This document shows positions 5,807-9,117 of a stretch of 9,117 nt of DNA, in pieces; position 1 is the stretch's first letter; every line of letters starts with the position of its first letter. Made by a program: the position numbers and the translations under genes. Source of the DNA: ZLKRG08 sp964565165 (GTDB lineage Bacteria; Actinomycetota; Actinomycetes; Nanopelagicales; Nanopelagicaceae); contig CAZMDJ010000047.1 of NCBI GenBank assembly GCA_964565165.1, positions 1 through 9,117 of the forward strand, given 5' to 3'. The notes below the pieces were generated by a model, which was given only the letters and a program-made list of their open reading frames with translations, did no database searches and was not told where the DNA came from.

Positions 5807-7201
5807 TTATGACTTTTTAACAGCCCCTGGTTTTGCATAGCGGAACCAAGTAATGGCTATACATAACAGTACGAATCCACCTAAACCTGTTAAGAATGTT
5901 GCAGGCGTAAATGAAACCAACCCAACTCCAAAAAGGAATGGGCCGAAAGCTGCAATTGCAGATACCCAACCAATGACTCCACCTGCTTGGCGAGGCTCAA
6001 AGATCATAGGCATCTGTTTGAAAGTTGCAGCATTACCAATTCCGGCAAAGAAAAAGATTGCAACCATGCCATATAAAAAGTGATGGAACTCTGCATTTAG
6101 GGCAACTGAACCTGCTGCAACATCTGGCGTTACATACTGAATCGTGTAGAAAATGGATCCAAGTAATCCAAGTCCTGAAACCAAAGTCCACTTTGCACCA
6201 CCGAATTTATCTGTAAGTGGAGAGAAAAGCACGCGCGCACCAGCTCCAACTAATGGGCCGAGGAATGCATATTTTGCCACATCTGGAATTGTGTAACCAG
6301 CAACCAATAAATGATTTGCACCGTCAACTACTTCAACAATTTTTCCATTACCGGCGCCGTACAGGTTCTTAATTAGAAGTCCAAACTGTGCAGATAAACC
6401 AGAGAAAATTCCAAATGTCATTACATATAGCAATGTCATCCAAAGAGTATCGACATTGTTAAAAATATCGATCTGTTTACGGAAATTAGCAGTTACTGGA
6501 ACGCTCTTCAACATGGTCCATGCCAAAACAATTCCAATGATTAAGAATGGTACATAAACAAGTGCGGAGTTTTGATACCAAGTTTCTGTCACAACACCAT
6601 TTGCTGGGTTCTTAAAACTCTGTGATGCGCCAAAGAAGCCAATCATTGAAAATCCAACAATCCATGGGGTCACAAACTGAACCAAACTAACGCCGAAATT
6701 TCCAATTCCCGCTTGAATTCCAAGAGCTGTGCCCTGTAAGCGCTTAGGGAAGAAATAAGAAGTGCTTGGCATAAATCCACTAAAAGCACCGCCACCTATT
6801 CCAGATAGAAAGGCAAGGATTAAGAACTGTGTGTAAGAAGTGTTTGGATTTTGAATTGCGATTCCCCAACCGATTAGCGGAAGAAGTAACAGCGCTGAAG
6901 TCATTGTGACCAACTTGCGTGTTCCCATAACCGGAGGCAAAAACATCCATAGGAGTCGCAATAAGCCGCCGGCAAGTCCTGGCATTGCTGTTAGCCAATA
7001 GAGTTGATCAACACTTATTACAAAACCTAATCCTTGTAACTTTGGCGCTAAAGCACTTGCTAAGAACCACGTTGAAAAAGCCATGGTTAAGTTGAAAGTG
7101 GTTATGGCCGTTGTCTTCCACGCCAAACTTGAATTCCAAGAGGATGATTCGGGTTGCCAATCTTGCAACCACTCAGATCCGCTACTAACTTTATTGCTCA
7201 T
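5807..7201 (-). CDS. narK: Type II NarK nitrate/nitrite transporter (NarK/NarU-like)
   Basis: A 464-aa inner-membrane major facilitator predicted to exchange nitrate and nitrite. It resembles E. coli NarK along its length: an N-terminal 'DWQPE' element (14-18) before the first span, DQLYWLTAMPGLAGGLLR (65-82), GIGNFGVSLVQ (165-175), GARVLFSPLTDKFGG (321-335), and FFAGIGNAATFKQMP late in the protein. The two arginines that hold the anion in E. coli NarK (R89 and R305) are matched by R82 and R323. About 12 membrane spans are apparent. The loop around 276-312 is longer than in E. coli. The gene starts 12 bp after the type I narK, with a strong GAGGAG immediately after that stop and 6 nt before its own ATG. 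The pairing implies coupled nitrate entry and nitrite release for the cytoplasmic nitrate reductase. Confidence 0.92.
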   Translation of the reverse strand: MSNKVSSGSEWLQDWQPESSSWNSSLAWKTTAITTFNLTMAFSTWFLASALAPKLQGLGFVISVDQLYWLTAMPGLAGGLLRLLWMFLPPVMGTRKLVTMTSALLLLPLIGWGIAIQNPNTSYTQFLILAFLSGIGGGAFSGFMPSTSYFFPKRLQGTALGIQAGIGNFGVSLVQFVTPWIVGFSMIGFFGASQSFKNPANGVVTETWYQNSALVYVPFLIIGIVLAWTMLKSVPVTANFRKQIDIFNNVDTLWMTLLYVMTFGIFSGLSAQFGLLIKNLYGAGNGKIVEVVDGANHLLVAGYTIPDVAKYAFLGPLVGAGARVLFSPLTDKFGGAKWTLVSGLGLLGSIFYTIQYVTPDVAAGSVALNAEFHHFLYGMVAIFFFAGIGNAATFKQMPMIFEPRQAGGVIGWVSAIAAFGPFLFGVGLVSFTPATFLTGLGGFVLLCIAITWFRYAKPGAVKKS

Positions 7202-7213
7202 TTATAACTCCTC

Positions 7214-8524
7214 TTAGTTGTGTCTTTCAAATATATGTAAGAAATCTGGTGCATTTTTCTGCAGAATCTTCATCACAACAACGTGCATCCAGATTAGGCA
7301 AATAACTGTTAATAAAAATAAGACTGCAAATGGCGAAGACTTAATTCCTGTCCAAGCCTGTGCGTAACCAAAAATTGGTAATAAGAAGAATCCGCCAAGA
7401 GCGCCAAGCATTCCAACCAATCCACCCACTGCACCCACATGGGTCGGGAAATACTCTGGAATATGTTTATAAACGGCTGCTTTTCCAATACCCATTGCGC
7501 ATCCTAGTAAAATTGTCAAAATTACAAATGGAAGAACTCCAACATGCCAAGGCATTACCTCAATAAATCCATTCTCGTGTTTAGATTTAGAAACTTCAAC
7601 AACAATATGACCTTGAGGCATCATTAATATTCCGCTGGTCAATATCATCGCCCAGAAAGTCCAATACATGATTCGGCGAGCTCCGAAGCGATCTGATAAA
7701 GAACCACCTAGGGGGCGCAATAGTGATGCAGGAAAAATAAATAGCGCAGTCAGAAGTGCTGCTTTCCATAGTTCGATCCCAAATTGAGCTTCATAATATT
7801 TTGGAAGCATTGAAGATAAAGAAACATACGCTCCGAAAACAACAGTGTAGTAAAGAGAGAATCTCCAAACTCGAATTTCTTTTAAAGGCTCGAGTTGTTC
7901 CTTCATAGTAATTGTTGAACCAGGTTTACGATCAACTTTTGGCGTTAAAAACAGAATTGCAACTGCCATTAAAACTAATAGAACTGTGTAAATAGCTGGT
8001 ACCAAACGCCAACCACCCGTCGCCAACCCACCTAGATATGTTGCACCCGCAGTAGCGGTAATAATTCCTGGACCGATTAACTTAGTAATAGATGCACCAA
8101 CATTGCCTGCACCGAAGACGCCGAGTGCAAAACCCTTATGTTCGCGATCAAACCATGCACTATTCCATGCGATACCAGTACTAAATGAGTTGCCAGCGAT
8201 ACCAATAAAGAATGCAATTATGAAAAGTGCGGTAACACTATGCACTCGAGTTAATAGCGCTGTTGGAATTGCTGATATTAGTAACAATGAAATCATTACT
8301 TTCTTGCCACCGAATTTATCTGCCCAGATACCAGTTAATAAACGCCATATTGAACCATTTAAAACTGGTAATGCAGTTAACCAATAGAACTGTGTATCAC
8401 TTAATCCAAATTCTTTCTGAATTGGAATTGCAAGAATTCCGAATTGCAACCAGACTGCGAACATCAAAGTAAAAGCTAAGAAACTTAATGTTAAAACAGA
8501 GTTTCGTGCTCTACGTTCCTGCAT
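7214..8524 (-). CDS. Type I NarK nitrate transporter (nitrate/proton symport type)
   Basis: A 436-aa major facilitator of the nitrate/nitrite porter family with about 12 spans. Marks are WLTALPVLNGSIWR (48-61) with the first anion-binding arginine R61, the nitrate signature region IGIAGNSFSTGIAWNSAWF (107-125), FGAGNVGAS (137-145), LLRPLGGSLSDRFGARR (268-284) with the second arginine R270, and AMGIGKAAVYKHIPEYFP (343-360). It lacks the N-terminal DWxPE element and its length and signatures fit type I (NarK1/NasA-like) rather than type II. The start ATG at 8524 has AGGAAG 6 nt upstream. It is the first gene of the leftward narK pair and is divergent from narG, so both probably share the control region at 8525-8671. 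Direction of transport is inferred from the subfamily, where type I proteins import nitrate with protons and help start respiration. Confidence 0.9.
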   Translation of the reverse strand: MQERRARNSVLTLSFLAFTLMFAVWLQFGILAIPIQKEFGLSDTQFYWLTALPVLNGSIWRLLTGIWADKFGGKKVMISLLLISAIPTALLTRVHSVTALFIIAFFIGIAGNSFSTGIAWNSAWFDREHKGFALGVFGAGNVGASITKLIGPGIITATAGATYLGGLATGGWRLVPAIYTVLLVLMAVAILFLTPKVDRKPGSTITMKEQLEPLKEIRVWRFSLYYTVVFGAYVSLSSMLPKYYEAQFGIELWKAALLTALFIFPASLLRPLGGSLSDRFGARRIMYWTFWAMILTSGILMMPQGHIVVEVSKSKHENGFIEVMPWHVGVLPFVILTILLGCAMGIGKAAVYKHIPEYFPTHVGAVGGLVGMLGALGGFFLLPIFGYAQAWTGIKSSPFAVLFLLTVICLIWMHVVVMKILQKNAPDFLHIFERHN

Positions 8525-8579
8525 TTTTTCTTCCTAACATATTTGTTGGCGGTATGAAGTAAAGCAAAGTCTGCGCTGT

Positions 8580-8593
8580 TTGATTGAAAATAA
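8580..8593. promoter_or_regulatory. FNR-like imperfect site in the narK-narG control region
   Basis: TTGAT (8580-8584), 4 bp, then AATAA (8589-8593) matches the FNR/CRP-family pattern TTGAT-N4-ATCAA fully on the left and at three of five positions on the right. It sits 70-90 bp before narG. A match this loose can arise by chance in AT-rich DNA. Confidence 0.25.
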
Positions 8594-8595
8594 AT

Positions 8596-8613
8596 TAGGG
8601 ACTAAAGACCCTA
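8596..8613. promoter_or_regulatory. 18-bp dyad operator candidate between narK and narG
   Basis: TAGGGACTAAAGACCCTA pairs at eight of nine symmetric positions, centred at 8604/8605, in the middle of the 147-bp divergent gap. Size and placement fit a dimeric transcription factor controlling both directions. There is no T tract or transcript ending here to make it a terminator. The cognate factor is unknown. Confidence 0.5.
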
Positions 8614-8626
8614 TTTAGTAATGCAT

Positions 8627-8642
8627 ATGGGTATGGGAGTAT
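8627..8642 (-). promoter_or_regulatory. NarL-like heptamers upstream of narG
   Basis: On the minus strand TACCCAT (8633-8627) is an exact match to the NarL heptamer TACYYMT, and the adjoining TACTCCC (8642-8636) matches six of seven. Two such elements next to a nitrate reductase gene are suggestive, but the heptamer is short and degenerate, and the local regulator is not in view. Confidence 0.3.
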
Positions 8643-8671
8643 TAATTAGTAATAGTTAAGGGGTAGCACTC

Positions 8672-9117
8672 ATGAGCAAAAAACAATTTGCAGATGACAC
8701 ATTCATTGATTATCTAGTTTCAACCAGATCATTTTTAACAAGAACATCAATCAGTGAAGATCACCGTGCAGTTTTTCTAGAAGGTGGAAGAGAGAGCGAT
8801 AGTTTTTATCGTGAACGTTGGTCGCATGACAAAATTGTTAGATCAACACATGGCGTTAATTGCACCGGTTCTTGCTCTTGGAAAGTTTATGTAAAAGATG
8901 GAGTTATTACTTGGGAAACACAACAAACTGATTACCCATCTGTTGGTGCAAATTCTCCTGAATATGAACCACGCGGATGTCCAAGAGGTGCTGCATTTTC
9001 TTGGTATACGTATTCACCAACTCGAATTCGCTACCCATATATTCGTGGATTTTTAATTGAATCTTATCGTCGCGCAAAGTTAAATGTCGGCGGCGATCCT
9101 GTTGATGCATGGCAGAG
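8672..9117 (+). CDS. narG: Respiratory nitrate reductase alpha subunit NarG (5' part)
   Basis: The first 148 codons of NarG, the molybdenum enzyme that reduces nitrate to nitrite on the respiratory chain; the rest runs off the right edge. The start at 8672 has AAGGGG 8 nt upstream. The diagnostic block runs from RERWSHDKIVRSTHGVNC through SWKVYVKDG and ITWETQQTDYP to EPRGCPRGAAFSWY. Residues H60, C64, C68 and C103 have the exact 4-4-35 spacing of the His-Cys3 [4Fe-4S] cluster (FS0) ligands of E. coli NarG (H49, C53, C57, C92). 'YSPTRIRYPYIRG' and 'GDPVDAW' are of the actinobacterial type. No twin-arginine signal is seen at the N-terminus, so the enzyme should face the cytoplasm and depend on nitrate import, matching the divergent narK pair. 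narH, narJ and narI are expected to follow outside the window. Confidence 0.96.
   Translation, partial: MSKKQFADDTFIDYLVSTRSFLTRTSISEDHRAVFLEGGRESDSFYRERWSHDKIVRSTHGVNCTGSCSWKVYVKDGVITWETQQTDYPSVGANSPEYEPRGCPRGAAFSWYTYSPTRIRYPYIRGFLIESYRRAKLNVGGDPVDAWQ

Noticed and set aside
6025..6216. Short plus-strand open frames opposite the narK genes
   Set aside because: Both narK genes are complete and recognisable along their length; the opposite frames have no start signals or family features.
8907..9110. 67-aa minus-strand open frame opposite narG
   Set aside because: narG covers this stretch with invariant cofactor-binding residues; the opposite frame shows nothing recognisable.
1..9117. CRISPR arrays, tRNA or rRNA genes, insertion sequences
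   Set aside because: No regularly spaced direct repeats, no tRNA cloverleaf or CCA end near the recombinase, no rRNA sequence and no transposase were seen on either strand.

Overview
The window most likely comes from a low-to-mid GC, streamlined actinobacterium of the freshwater 'Ca. Nanopelagicales' (acI) kind. This rests on the actinobacterial flavour of the NarG N-terminus, a Nur-like Fur protein followed by YgfZ, a FABP-like (nitrobindin) protein and an asparaginase of the Rhizobium etli type, together with AT-leaning codons, very short intergenic gaps, and a secreted Ser/Thr/Ala-rich surface protein ending in an Ala-rich coiled coil and a Lys-rich tail. The assignment is by recognition only; no database search was possible.

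Layout. (1) 79-1764, plus strand: a secreted Ig-like surface protein, closed by a strong GAAA-loop terminator at 1796-1834. (2) 1841-2123: an AT-rich gap with two inverted repeats, each with a 7-bp spacer, a C9 tract and a short palindrome. (3) 2124-2918, plus strand: a compact tyrosine recombinase with a complete catalytic residue set. Its stop overlaps that of the convergent asparaginase gene. (4) 5740 down to 2915, minus strand: a tight housekeeping cluster of Fur/Nur-like regulator, YgfZ, a 38-aa membrane peptide gene that is easy to miss (4348-4464), nitrobindin-like protein and L-asparaginase. (5) 8524 down to 5807, minus strand: two different NarK transporters, type I then type II, 12 bp apart. 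(6) 8672 to the right edge, plus strand: the start of narG, divergent from the narK pair across a 147-bp control region.

How they fit together. NarG has no visible Tat signal, so its active site should face the cytoplasm and nitrate must be imported and nitrite exported. A type I NarK (nitrate/proton symport) followed by a type II NarK (nitrate/nitrite exchange) meets exactly that need. The divergent region between narK and narG holds an 18-bp dyad, an FNR-like half-site and NarL-like heptamers, all of them candidates only. The nitrobindin-like haem protein and the Fe-S-repair protein YgfZ nearby could be relevant to reactive nitrogen species made during nitrate respiration, but their cluster looks like an older conserved actinobacterial neighbourhood and the link is inference. 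The recombinase and surface protein at the left look like an accessory segment next to this core.
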